From Halomonas rhizosphaerae (GTDB lineage: Bacteria > Pseudomonadota > Gammaproteobacteria > Pseudomonadales > Halomonadaceae), in assembly GCF_030010555.1 (NCBI RefSeq), contig NZ_JASCQP010000002.1, forward strand, positions 1 through 59,094: DNA of 59,094 bases, given 5' to 3'. The notes below the pieces were generated by a model. That model did no database searches. It was given only the letters and a program-made list of their open reading frames with translations, and was not told the DNA's origin. The position numbers and the translations under genes are program-made. Positions within the stretch are counted from its first letter, which is position 1; each line of letters begins with the position of its first letter. Of the stretch, positions 16,399 to 25,548 are shown piece after piece.

Positions 16399-16952
16399 CA
16401 GAGCACCTCCTCGTAGACCCGCAGGTCACGCTGCTGTACCGATAGGGTCTGCTGCCACAGGGCGGCATGGTGCTCCGGGACTGTGCGCCAATCGGCCTGT
16501 GGCATTTGCAGGCGGTGCTGCGCGATGGCGTCACCGCTCTGCGAGTAGACGGTCAGCTCGTCCTCCAGGCTCAGCCAGATCACGACCACCTGTCCGCAGT
16601 AGCGCTCGGCCGGGGCCTGGCAAACTGTCGCAGCGGTCGCTGATCGGCCACCTCCTCCAGCCACAGATGGAGCAGCTGGTTCAGATGGAGCAGCTGGTTC
16701 AGATGGACCTACTTCTCGAACTGCCACCTTCTGGTTATCGACCAGAAATGTGCACGGCACGCCCCCAAAGTGGCGGAAGGCCTGCACCAGCGCCTCATAG
16801 GTGTGCTCGGCATCCTGGCAGGGCGCCGCCCAAGCATGGAAGAGCCGCGAATAACCCAGCGTGTCGACGGCGACGTTGACCTTGCAGCGCTGCCCGGCGT
16901 CACGCTCAAGTGTGCCGTGTTTGTACTGACAGGCTTTGTCACGATTTCGCAA
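16398..16952 (-). pseudogene. istA: IstA transposase, 5' truncated and internally deleted
   Basis: The 184 residues cover only part of an IstA of about 400 to 500 residues. The integrase-like core is recognisable in VDTLGYSRLFHAWAAPCQDA followed by LVQAFRHFGGVPCTFLVDNQ. It then jumps into a low-complexity insert GPSEPAAPSEPAAPS encoded by two perfect 18-base repeats at 16,664-16,699, where the rest of the catalytic core and the basic region should be. A C-terminal part resumes at CQAPAERYCGQVVVIWLSLE. The N-terminal helix-turn-helix is absent. It stays in frame with istB but should be inactive. Confidence 0.7.
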
Positions 16953-17171
16953 CTAGGTGGCTTCGGGCTTACCAGCTAAACACTAAGCTACTGCATATAA
17001 CAGGCCTTCGCGGAAGGAGGAGCTGTGTTGACCGAAGCTGTAGGTCAAAATACGTTGAGCTTCATCAAAATGCTTTTTCATTATCGTGCTTTCAGCAGTT
17101 ACAGCTCAGATCCACAATGAGCTTCAGTAAGAGGTCAAGCTTTTTGAATACATTACTCGGTTAAAAGCTCA

Positions 17172-17891
17172 CTAATGATCTGAATGATACCTACTCAAGA
17201 ACCACTCCCTAAAAGGTTCTTGGATATCTACATCCCCTACCAATTCATCCTCTTCACCATACGCACTTGTAACAACCATTCCATCCTTAACTTCATAAAA
17301 ATACTCAGACTTGTATACCATGGCTTCAATTAGAGAGCATAGTTTTCCAGCTGCATCAAGCTCTCCGCTTTCCCTTACACCTCTATCTCCACCATTGTTA
17401 GAAACTATAGTCTTATCACTGCCCATGCCTATAATGTTCCCACCTGACATGTGACTTTCTTTAAAACCATCCTCTAAGCTCAAGCTGTTTTCGATAAACA
17501 GCTTAAGGCGTGAATTTTCGGCCTCAAGCATCTTCACTTTTAACATGAGGGAAAAGTCTTTTAAATTTTGGCTTGACTTAGATGCTTTGTCAAAAGCATC
17601 ATTATATGAATCTAAAAAATTATTAATAAGATACCTGTAGTCAGGCGTCCTATACAAAGTACTTTTACTTATGGAAACTTTTTTTTCTTCATTATCACCC
17701 AGCTTTATCTCGCTCACCACAAAATCAGCAAGGTGGGAGAATGACGTAAAGCTAACCCTGAGAGCCTTTGCTTTCCGTAGGGCTTCTTTTATTGCTACAA
17801 CTCTTTTTAATTTCATGTTCTCCTGATAGCACTTAAATCTATTTTCTCCTTTCCTAGCTCCTAGCTCAACTTCTTTGTCTTTTCCCGCCAT
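17172..17891 (-). CDS. gmtX: Gamma-mobile-trio protein GmtX
   Basis: Third gene of a three-gene recombinase operon, matching the size and position of GmtX in gamma-mobile-trio islands; its own activity is not known. The first part is basic and helical (GENRFKCYQENMKLKRVVAI, then KEALRKAKALRV) with SISKSTLYRTPDYRYLINNF resembling a DNA-binding segment. A coiled-coil-like helix follows (LMLKVKMLEAENSRLKLFIE), and then an acidic tail. This pattern recalls the TnsC/TnpC-type third proteins of tyrosine-recombinase trios. GGGAGAG stands nine bases before the ATG at 17,891; a TTG nine bases upstream is possible. It starts 17 bases after gmtZ ends. Assignment rests on synteny and general form. Confidence 0.7.
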   Translation of the reverse strand: MAGKDKEVELGARKGENRFKCYQENMKLKRVVAIKEALRKAKALRVSFTSFSHLADFVVSEIKLGDNEEKKVSISKSTLYRTPDYRYLINNFLDSYNDAFDKASKSSQNLKDFSLMLKVKMLEAENSRLKLFIENSLSLEDGFKESHMSGGNIIGMGSDKTIVSNNGGDRGVRESGELDAAGKLCSLIEAMVYKSEYFYEVKDGMVVTSAYGEEDELVGDVDIQEPFREWFLSRYHSDH

Positions 17892-17908
17892 AACCAACAA
17901 CTCTCCCT

Positions 17909-20900
17909 TTACAGCTTTGGAATCAGATTGCTTGATGACATCCCGGCATTCTCTGTCAAAAGAGATTTAGTTTCGTTATTCTCTACGTAACTTACCAACT
18001 CGCTTGGAGCTTTTCCTGTGGCTAGACAGAATGCTCTTACATGGTGCCGAAATCCTTCTACAGGGTCATAATCATCATTTTCACCATAGTACTCTGCAAG
18101 CTCATTCTTAGATGCTACAATCCTAGTTCTACATCTCAATACATTCGCTTCAAGAGTACTATTAGACAATTCTGGATAGGCTACGGCATCCTCGCATTCT
18201 ATTAGCAGTTTACTTAGCCAGTCTACTGGAACTTCTCTTTCTTCCACGGCCCCCATTAGCAACTCTGGCTTATTCACTAAAACCTTATCCTTTAGCTGTT
18301 CGTAGTTTGTCCTCAGAATTCTCTCTGTCAATGTCCATGCAGCAAGCTCGCTAGCCATTTTCATATATTTTTTTTGAATCACTTCTGATTGCTCTCCTTC
18401 TCCATTATTCTTTTTATGGTTTTTCATAATCTTTTTAGTAGCATCCAACTCGCGCGCTAAATATCGGCATTTGGCCTGAATCCCCGGCAAGTGATCTACC
18501 GTTTTAACACTATATGGGCATTGACCACACTGTTTCTCCCCTATACTCGCCTTGATACTTCTTGGGCATTCATTTTCAAGCGGACAAATATGTGTCGGAA
18601 GAAATGCTAGCTGACTACGATCGACACTCCTTATTTCATCAATTCCAGATACGTATTTATCATCCATCTCTTGGGAAAAAGAGCATCCTCCAAAATCGTT
18701 CATCACAGTTGAAATTGATTCATTCCCTTGCGTTAAGAGCCTCCTGATCTTAGAGTCTCTACTGTCCGCATGAATTTTTAATGGTGTTATCAATGCCAAC
18801 ACTTTTTGGACTTTATTTTGAGTCTCTTCATCATTTATCAGGCCCATCTGGCTCATCATATCAATGTTAACAGAAATATAATACCTAACGGTATCAACTG
18901 AAACATGTCCTGTAATGAACTGACCTATGATATCAGCAGGCAATGCTGTTGACATTATACTGACAACACTAGCTCGAGTCCCATGCGGAGTAAACCTACT
19001 CTTAAATGTATCTACATTCTTCCAGGCAGACTCGAACCCTTCCTTACTAGAAAGCTTTAGAGCCTTTATATTATTGCCAATACTTTCAAGCGGGGCCTCT
19101 CCAATTGCAATCTTGACAAGTGACACAAAACACATAAGACTATTGTAGTAGTTACTAACTACCTGCTCTCCATATACTTCTTTTTTATCATATCTTATGA
19201 AAACAGGGTAGATCCTACCATGCCTTGTATTTTTTTCGTAGTTATAATTAATCTCGTGATTTACAAGATCATCATCAATCCACTTGTGACTTTCAACCTG
19301 CCTATCCAATACTTGTAAAAGCTTTTTTGATGTTGGTCTTATCCAGCTATTTTGAACCTTGTCTGAATTCACATGGAGATTAAAATATACCTTGTTTTCA
19401 TCAACATCTCCGTGCCTATACGTTTTTTTATCCAACCATCTTATTGTAATATGGCGCAATCCAGTTTCTAATGCCGCAACGATCTGGTTGATATTTTGCA
19501 TTGCTAGAAATGGTGAATAGCGAGTCGCACCTTTCAATTGAACCGATATTACTTTCAAAACTTTAGTTGGAATAAACTTTAATGGTACCATCAATATCTT
19601 ATCATCAGAAAAACGTTGATACGAAATAAAAGGGACATACCCAAACTCCTCCATGTCAACTACAGAGCGATTACTATTCTTCCGTAAAGTATTTTCAAAG
19701 ATGTTGGCACGAAGTACTTTCTGGATATTCAAATTCTCTGTAGGTGAAACATGGCTCCTAATATGCCAGTTTGCATTATCAAAGTAAACTAAATCTGAGA
19801 CAGATTTTATTTTCTGTGATAACCCTTTGTACATTTCCACACCGCCCGAAGAAATGTAATTCAAGCCCACTCCGTCTGCAATAGTGCTATTAATATGCCA
19901 ACTCATCTCACTGATGCTGTAAACAATCTCATAGATAAATCTAAAATCATCTATGCTAAATGTTTTTTTGTTCGTTGCCTGCCTTTTTTTCTCTCGAGGC
20001 TTATCAAGCTTTAACAGTGGGTTTGTAAACCCCTCTGCTCCGTAAAAGCTTTCTGAGACACTTTCTATGTGATTGAAAAATTGTTGAAGGTTAACAAACA
20101 GAGATGTATTGACTATTGTTTCATCTGTCATGCTAGGGTATTCGATTCCATCTAAGAACCTCCTGTTGAAGTCTTTCGGATATGGAGGAGAACCACCTGC
20201 CTGCGGCAGCACTGTAAACAAATAAGCATTCAACTTAGATATAGATTGTCCTGCTTGCTTAAGCTTACTTCTCGAATACTGTTTTTCAAGAAGCTTCATG
20301 TAAGATTTTTCTAGATTTAACCACGAATCTTTCTGTTCTGAAAAGTCTGTATTAGTGGCAAAGACGTCCACTTCAAACCCTAAATCTTTTGTACTTCTTT
20401 CTGCTCTTGGATTGAACTTGCTTACCTTGCCAATGTCAAATTTGCAACGGTCGCCATATTTTTTATATAGCACTCCAAGAAACCCACTGCTTGATACTGG
20501 ATAGCTTGTCTTTTTGGTTCCATTCTCATTTCTCCTCCTAATTTCTTCAAAATATGTGATCAAATCTTCATTACTTACATCCTCAATTACATGCCAGTCC
20601 GAACATACAATTGGTCTCCAATAATACCAGTATACATTTTTGTATGCTGTATGCTTTAAATATGGTATTAAGCTTCTGTCGTTGTCAACATCACCTTTCA
20701 TCATCGGAGACCTGGCTGCATATAGTAGGTCTGGATAAATTATCCTCGCAGGATCACTGTCTCTTTTCGTAGAAGGCAATACAAAATTCATCGTCAAAAG
20801 AACTGCTCTATTTTTCCAAAGACAAAGAAAGAAGAAACGCATCCCGCGAATCAGAGGATTACAGAGCGTTTCCGGTATCTCACCCTCGTTAATCAGGTGT

Positions 20901-21205
20901 GAAAGCTTCCCTGAATCTATTTTTGAAACGTATCCTCTTCGTCCACCGCTACATACTAGCTTGTAAAACTCTACCAACCATTCCTCAGTATGTTTTATCT
21001 TACTAAAGGGGGGGATGTACCTTAAAAAAGCCAACTCCTTGAGTTGATTTTCCCTGCCCGCCGTAACTTGATATGGTTTTACATCAGATTTTATATTATA
21101 GCTAACCTTTAAAATCTCAACTGTTTCATTAATGGACAGCCGAATTGTTTCCTCGAGCTGATCTCCTCGCTGAACAATCACTAGCTCATCTGTCATATTA
21201 ATCAT
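17909..21205 (-). CDS. gmtZ: Gamma-mobile-trio integrase GmtZ (large tyrosine recombinase)
   Basis: A 1,098-residue second protein of the trio. A tyrosine-recombinase core lies in the C-terminal half. Counting from the ATG at 21,205: Arg584 in ETGLRHITIRW, His741 and Arg744 in TPHGTRASVV, His767 in GHVSVDTVRYY and Tyr776 as the nucleophile. The N-terminal 500 residues are a long DNA-binding extension. After the core, a cysteine cluster (HICPLENECP, then EKQCGQCPYS and AKC) may bind zinc, and a helical tail follows. AGGAG lies seven bases before the ATG, and the start overlaps the gmtY stop by eight bases, implying coupled translation. The gene is AT-rich, complete and without stops, so the trio may still be active. 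Confidence 0.8.
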   Translation of the reverse strand: MINMTDELVIVQRGDQLEETIRLSINETVEILKVSYNIKSDVKPYQVTAGRENQLKELAFLRYIPPFSKIKHTEEWLVEFYKLVCSGGRRGYVSKIDSGKLSHLINEGEIPETLCNPLIRGMRFFFLCLWKNRAVLLTMNFVLPSTKRDSDPARIIYPDLLYAARSPMMKGDVDNDRSLIPYLKHTAYKNVYWYYWRPIVCSDWHVIEDVSNEDLITYFEEIRRRNENGTKKTSYPVSSSGFLGVLYKKYGDRCKFDIGKVSKFNPRAERSTKDLGFEVDVFATNTDFSEQKDSWLNLEKSYMKLLEKQYSRSKLKQAGQSISKLNAYLFTVLPQAGGSPPYPKDFNRRFLDGIEYPSMTDETIVNTSLFVNLQQFFNHIESVSESFYGAEGFTNPLLKLDKPREKKRQATNKKTFSIDDFRFIYEIVYSISEMSWHINSTIADGVGLNYISSGGVEMYKGLSQKIKSVSDLVYFDNANWHIRSHVSPTENLNIQKVLRANIFENTLRKNSNRSVVDMEEFGYVPFISYQRFSDDKILMVPLKFIPTKVLKVISVQLKGATRYSPFLAMQNINQIVAALETGLRHITIRWLDKKTYRHGDVDENKVYFNLHVNSDKVQNSWIRPTSKKLLQVLDRQVESHKWIDDDLVNHEINYNYEKNTRHGRIYPVFIRYDKKEVYGEQVVSNYYNSLMCFVSLVKIAIGEAPLESIGNNIKALKLSSKEGFESAWKNVDTFKSRFTPHGTRASVVSIMSTALPADIIGQFITGHVSVDTVRYYISVNIDMMSQMGLINDEETQNKVQKVLALITPLKIHADSRDSKIRRLLTQGNESISTVMNDFGGCSFSQEMDDKYVSGIDEIRSVDRSQLAFLPTHICPLENECPRSIKASIGEKQCGQCPYSVKTVDHLPGIQAKCRYLARELDATKKIMKNHKKNNGEGEQSEVIQKKYMKMASELAAWTLTERILRTNYEQLKDKVLVNKPELLMGAVEEREVPVDWLSKLLIECEDAVAYPELSNSTLEANVLRCRTRIVASKNELAEYYGENDDYDPVEGFRHHVRAFCLATGKAPSELVSYVENNETKSLLTENAGMSSSNLIPKL

Positions 21206-22514
21206 TCGCAACTCCTACTGAATAAGTACAATTGTGTTTATACACCTCTTCTTCTGCCCGTAATATCTGGTCTATTATTACCTCTTCATCATGTTTTGCG
21301 TAAATTTCTGTATTTGATATACTTACATGACCAAACATTTGACTTACTATTGCTTTTGGCAGTCCTTTGCCGTTACTGGTAGGGAAATCATTAAGCATGT
21401 AAAAACCCCATGCATGTCGAAGAGAATGAATGGATACTCCCCAAGGCAGTTCAACCCCTATTGATTTTGCAAGTTTTCTAAAGGTTGATATTCTATCTTT
21501 TCTATTTGACAGGAAAAATGGTCTCCCTTTGTTCTTTCCTTGTAGAATCTGGAAAACATAATTGTGGCTTACATTCACCTTGTACTCAAAGCTCAGATAT
21601 TTTTGCAGCTCTTTATAAAATACAGTTTTCCATGGCTCTATGAGATACGCTGTTTGATTTGCTCTACCTTTAAATCTAAGTTTTGACATTTCTGATTCAG
21701 ATAGACCAGCCGAACCCGAACTATCAATAAAGGGGTTTATAATTTTTATCGTATCAAGTCTTTCATGTCGCGCTACATGCTTGAATTGAATTTGCAGTGC
21801 TTCATGCGTCCTAATACCTGACGCAGCCAGAAGTGAATATAAAGCCCTATCTCTATACGAGTTACATGAACTCAATAGTTCTGGAATTTTATTCCATGGG
21901 AACGCATAATCTTCATCCATAACTTTTAAGCCTGGCTTTTTTGCAGGCATCCTTGACATGGAAAATAGCCTGACTCTACGATTTTTATTCTTATTGGTCC
22001 CCCCACGGATCACACCACCTAACCAGCCGACAGTTCTTATTCGTGCTGACTCTTTACTTGATACTCTTTCGATCATATTCGGGAGATATACGCTGAAAAG
22101 GGACTCTTTCCTGTTCTCTCTAACTTGGATATCAATCATCTCCAAAAAATGCAGTAAAGCTGACTCAATAACTGGCAATGATTGTGGTGTACACCCTTTC
22201 TTTCTTTCTGTATAGCATGCTGTTTCCCTTATGGTCGGGTCCTCACTATCAGAAGCATCCAACAGATACCCTTGATAAAGAATCATCAAGTTTTCCAAAT
22301 TTTGCTCCTCATAGGAAATTCCTGCTTTTGACGCTGCATAAATAAACTCTATGAATATACCAATATGATTTAAATATGCTTCCATTGTTGACATCCCAAT
22401 ATCAGGATGTCTCGAAATGTACCTCTTGTACTCAACAAAAGCTTCAGACACGCTACCGCCAGGACCAATCAGGACTGCCCTGAGGCCCTTCCCAACAATG
22501 TTGAAATGCTTCAC
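21198..22514 (-). CDS. gmtY: Gamma-mobile-trio recombinase GmtY (tyrosine recombinase)
   Basis: A 438-residue tyrosine recombinase, first gene of the trio. An N-terminal SAM-like core-binding domain covers about residues 25-130. The catalytic set is complete: Arg235 in ASGIRTHEAL, Lys282 in FKGRANQTAY, His363 and Arg366 in SIHSLRHAWG, His396 in MFGHVSISNTEIY, and Tyr405. It is expected to cut and join island ends together with GmtZ. An AT-rich palindrome lies 58-80 bases before the start and an IS481 remnant lies further out. Codon use is AT-rich like gmtZ and gmtX. An alternative reading is another tyrosine-recombinase trio, but the sizes and order fit GMT best. Confidence 0.8.
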   Translation of the reverse strand: MKHFNIVGKGLRAVLIGPGGSVSEAFVEYKRYISRHPDIGMSTMEAYLNHIGIFIEFIYAASKAGISYEEQNLENLMILYQGYLLDASDSEDPTIRETACYTERKKGCTPQSLPVIESALLHFLEMIDIQVRENRKESLFSVYLPNMIERVSSKESARIRTVGWLGGVIRGGTNKNKNRRVRLFSMSRMPAKKPGLKVMDEDYAFPWNKIPELLSSCNSYRDRALYSLLAASGIRTHEALQIQFKHVARHERLDTIKIINPFIDSSGSAGLSESEMSKLRFKGRANQTAYLIEPWKTVFYKELQKYLSFEYKVNVSHNYVFQILQGKNKGRPFFLSNRKDRISTFRKLAKSIGVELPWGVSIHSLRHAWGFYMLNDFPTSNGKGLPKAIVSQMFGHVSISNTEIYAKHDEEVIIDQILRAEEEVYKHNCTYSVGVAND

Positions 22515-22571
22515 CTTGACCTCCCATGAATAGAGTCTTTTGGAAGCTAGCAGACGCCGAGGATTAGTACA

Positions 22572-22594
22572 ATTTAATATATTGTAAATTAAAT
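22572..22594. promoter_or_regulatory. AT-rich inverted repeat upstream of gmtY
   Basis: ATTTAAT at 22,572-22,578 and ATTAAAT at 22,588-22,594 form perfect 7-base arms around a 9-base centre. It lies 58 to 80 bases before the gmtY start. It could be an operator for the trio operon or part of a recombination site. Confidence 0.4.
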
Positions 22595-22726
22595 CTAATT
22601 TTTATTAGCCTGGCGTATGGGAGCCATGCTTTGGATAAGGTGGGGGCCCCTGATGATCAGATGAGCCATAGAAGTTACTTTCTATTGGCGAGGATCTTCT
22701 ACAGCAATTCATCCGGGAGCACAGAC

Positions 22727-23713
22727 ATGGACATCAAGCTGCATAAACAAGCGACGACGACACATGACGATCCGTGCCGAGATCCAGGCAGCCCTCCAGC
22801 ATCATGGATAGCGTGCTGGCTCGCCAGTACGCCGTCTCCACCGCGACTACCCTACGCTGGCGGTACCGTGACGAAGTCCATGACCTACCGCACACGCGTC
22901 ACAACCTCCTGGCTATGCTGACTCTTGAGCAGGAGGAGGTGCTGATTGCGGCTCATGAATTCCTTCGCCTCGAGCTAGACGATCTGCTCGCCGTGGCACC
23001 TGAGTTCCTGAACCCTCGGCTGACTCGCTAAGGCCTGCACCGCATGTTCACGCGGCGTGACGTGCCGACGCAGGTGGCGTTGACCCAGCAAGATGTCGGT
23101 GGTGATGACACCCCCGGCACAAGCCTTTCAAGGGCTACGAACCGGGGTATGTGCGCATCGTCATCAAGCACCTGCGCCAGATGCCTGACGAGCAGCAGAA
23201 GCGCTACCTGTACGTGGACATCGGCCGGGCAACGCGGTGGGTGAATCTGGAGATCCGAAGCAGCCAGTCCGCGAAATTGCTCGCGCGTTCATTAAGCAGG
23301 TGGAAGAGAAGGCGACCTGCATGATCCAGACGGTGCTGACTCACAACGGCAAATCCTTTACCGATCGCTTCACACGGGCCGGTGAGCACAAGCCCAGCGT
23401 CCGGCATTCGTTTGACCAGGAGTACCAGGCACATGGCATCAAGCATCGCTTGATCAAGCCTGGGCGGCCTCAGACGAACGGCATTATGGAGTGCTTCAAC
23501 GGTCGCATCAGCGATGTGCTGGCCACTCGACGCTATGTATCAGGTGAGGATCTAGAACTGACGCTGAAGCGGTACTGTTGGCTGTACATTCACCATATCC
23601 CTCAGGTGGAGCTGCCCCATCAATCACCGATTGCCGAGATGAAAGAATGGGAGGCTAAATGCCCTGAATTATTTACCAAGCTGGTGGTTAATCACACAGG
23701 GCCCGACACTTAA
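22727..23713 (+). pseudogene. IS481-family transposase, frameshifted
   Basis: From the ATG at 22,727 the sequence follows an IS481 transposase in several frames: MDIKLHKQATTTH, then TTLRWRYRDEVHDLPHTRHN, LELDDLLAVAPEFLNPRLTR, KGLHRMFTRRDVPT, the middle GYVRIVIKHLRQMPDEQQKR, and from about 23,237 a clean frame with VLTHNGKSFTDRF (usual VLTDNGKEF, so the catalytic Asp is His here). It ends with LIKPGRPQTNGIMECFNGRI (Glu of the triad) and a tail NHTGPDT. Multiple frame changes and the lost Asp make it dead. It sits between gmtY and the resolvase. Confidence 0.8.
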
Positions 23714-23842
23714 GCTAAAGCACCTCATTGAAGAGTAAGCGGAGCTATAAGTGTGAATGGATAAATTTCATCATTAGGGGGAGAGGAAAGTGGAGGGATG
23801 ACCTTTCCACAATGCATAAATTAATGGAAGTATATGATTTTT

Positions 23843-24415
23843 TTAGCTGTTCATCTTTAATGAACGACAAGCTCTCTTCACCGACGCAGTTGATATACCG
23901 AAGTTCTCCGCTGTACCCTTAATGCTGGCATTGTTATCCTGGCGCCATTGGACCACGGCGGCGTCATCGATCACCTTCTCACGCCCCAGGTTCTTACCTT
24001 CAGCCTTGGCCCTCTCGATCCCGGCCATCTGTCGAGCCTTGATGTTGGTACGCTCCATCTCCGCCATGGCGGCTAACATGGTCAGCATAGCCTTTCCCAC
24101 GGGAGTAGACAGATCGAAGCCCTCTCGGATAGAAACCACCGTGACACCCTTGGCTTTCAGCCTTTCGACCGTCTCCAATACGTCGATGGTATCTCGGCCC
24201 AGGCGATCGATGGCATAGACCACCAGGGTATCGTCCTCCCTAACGTAGCCTAGGAGCTGCCCGAACCCCTTCCTGTCCTTAGCCTTGATAGCCCCAGAGG
24301 TCGCCTCATCGCTGAACCACTTGTCCACCTTATAGCGGTTCTCGATGGTGTGGCGCTGAGCACTGACGGTCTGATCATTGGTACTGACTCGGACATAGGC
24401 AATGCGAGCGGACAT
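23843..24415 (-). CDS. Serine resolvase/invertase family recombinase
   Basis: A 190-residue small serine recombinase. The catalytic Ser is in YVRVSTNDQ (residue 11), followed by the family motifs DRKGFGQLLGYVREDDTLVV then YAIDRLGRDTIDVL with the active-site arginines, and AMLTMLAAMAEMERTNIKAR in the dimer helix. The C-terminal helix-turn-helix is GTAENFGISTASVKRACRSL. It is full length. Such proteins resolve transposition cointegrates or invert DNA. The start has no strong ribosome site. Six GCTCA or TGAGC motifs in the 210 bases upstream could be its res site. No Tn3-type transposase is nearby, so its partner element is gone or outside the window. Confidence 0.88.
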   Translation of the reverse strand: MSARIAYVRVSTNDQTVSAQRHTIENRYKVDKWFSDEATSGAIKAKDRKGFGQLLGYVREDDTLVVYAIDRLGRDTIDVLETVERLKAKGVTVVSIREGFDLSTPVGKAMLTMLAAMAEMERTNIKARQMAGIERAKAEGKNLGREKVIDDAAVVQWRQDNNASIKGTAENFGISTASVKRACRSLKMNS

Positions 24416-24437
24416 GGCTTGCTGACCCTCGATAATG

Positions 24438-24623
24438 GCTCACAATCTTTAGCTCATAAGTAGAGAATAGCTCATTGTATTTCAACAGCTTTGATCCATG
24501 TTTTGGTGCCACTGCGACCGATGGCTCACAAGGTCTACTCAATGAGCCACCTTCCATGCGACATCAACTGGGTAGCAATTACCTACGAGGGAAGCGATTT
24601 TGTCTCATTCACGCCCCATGAGC
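24438..24623. repeat. Cluster of six GCTCA/TGAGC motifs upstream of the resolvase
   Basis: GCTCA occurs at 24,438, 24,452, 24,470 and 24,524, and the reverse TGAGC at 24,543 and 24,619. Several share longer context (ATGGCTCACAA twice; CATGAGCC and AATGAGCC). The last plus-sense and first minus-sense copies are 14 bases apart and form an inverted pair. This is the right place and kind of layout for a serine-resolvase res site. Confidence 0.45.
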
Positions 24624-25195
24624 CAAAACGGTAGCTGTGCACATATCCATCGGGCAGGCCCTTAAAAAGGGGATGAGGGTGCGCTGTATATCTGTCCAAC
24701 ATTGTGAGTCACAGCATGACTCCTCGCACCAGAGCATCTCGGCAGGAGTCGAGGTGGCTTACACAGATGTTCACACAAGACGCAGGTCAGGATAGAGATA
24801 GAAAGAAAGACTCAAAAAAACAGAAGCTTATGCGATCTGGTTACACAGACCCTGTTTGACTTCAGGCTGTTATGAAGAACAGCTGTGCTGGCATTCCTCG
24901 CCTTTCACAAGGGCCACTTCCGAAGCCGGTCTTGACAGATTTCCGAGCAAGCCTAGATGAAGAAGGAAAGCTACGCATCAACGTGGCATACACCTTCTCC
25001 AACGATGCTAAGGTCACGCGCTTAGCGGGTACGATTTCGCTGGGGCAGTGCAATGAACAGCAGGTCAGTCGACATTGCCTGAACGTGGAGAGCCCGACGA
25101 CGCAAGCAAGATCTTGCAACCGCACAAGTCATGATCGGGATTACGTCATCACCCGACCTCGCCACACTCAAGCTATTGATTTTATTGAAAAAATA
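24624..25195. other. Gene-free stretch between the resolvase region and the tRNA
   Basis: No gene is supported. An open plus-strand frame from 24,872 to 25,225 runs into the tRNA gene, and its protein has no recognisable features. The last 30 bases before the tRNA 3' end are AT-rich, and a run of T follows the tRNA on its own strand. Confidence 0.45.
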
Positions 25196-25272
25196 TGGTG
25201 GGCCGTACAGGGATCGAACCTGTAACCAAAGGATTATGAGTCCTCTGCTCTAACCAATTGAGCTAACGGCCC
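25196..25272 (-). tRNA. tRNA with CAT anticodon, probably tRNA-Ile(CAT)
   Basis: The minus strand folds as a full 77-base cloverleaf with encoded CCA. The acceptor stem GGGCCGT pairs with ACGGCCC, the D stem is GCTC/GAGC, the anticodon stem-loop is GAGGA-CTCATAA-TCCTT, and the T arm is ACAGG-TTCGATC-CCTGT. The anticodon is CAT. The GGGCC acceptor and the GGACTCATAATCC stem favour the minor isoleucine tRNA modified with lysidine; elongator tRNA-Met is the alternative. It differs from the broken copy at 25,337-25,393 at many positions, so it is not a simple att duplication of it. It lies at the island edge. Confidence 0.9.
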
Positions 25273-25336
25273 TGAGAGAATGGGTGGATAATCTACCACA
25301 CCACCCATATTCGCTAAACTTCCAATCCCCACATAA

Positions 25337-25393
<57 letters not shown>

Positions 25394-25548
25394 TTGCAGC
25401 GGATGGCGCCGAGCGGCGCCGCCGTATGATAGCGAATGGCGATGAAGGTGACCATAGCCGGCAGACCTTGGCTGGCCGAATCTCCCGCCGCGGCACTTCC
25501 TTCCCCGACCGTGGTCTGCAGGTGGCCTGCCCATCTGGAGATCGACCG

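Larger units (their letters stand above)
15488..16955 (-). mobile_element. IS21-family element, truncated
   Basis: Gene order istA-istB on the minus strand, an end reading TGTCAACGCCAATGAAGG from 15,488, and tandem repeats just inside it are IS21 features. The istA side is truncated: only part of istA is present and no matching far end is found before about 16,990. The element interrupts an IS3 copy. It cannot move by itself, although istB is intact. Confidence 0.7.

Noticed and set aside
24872..25225. A 117-codon gene before the tRNA
   Set aside because: The frame runs into the tRNA gene and its end reads like the false peptide usual for antisense tRNA translation; no family match was apparent.
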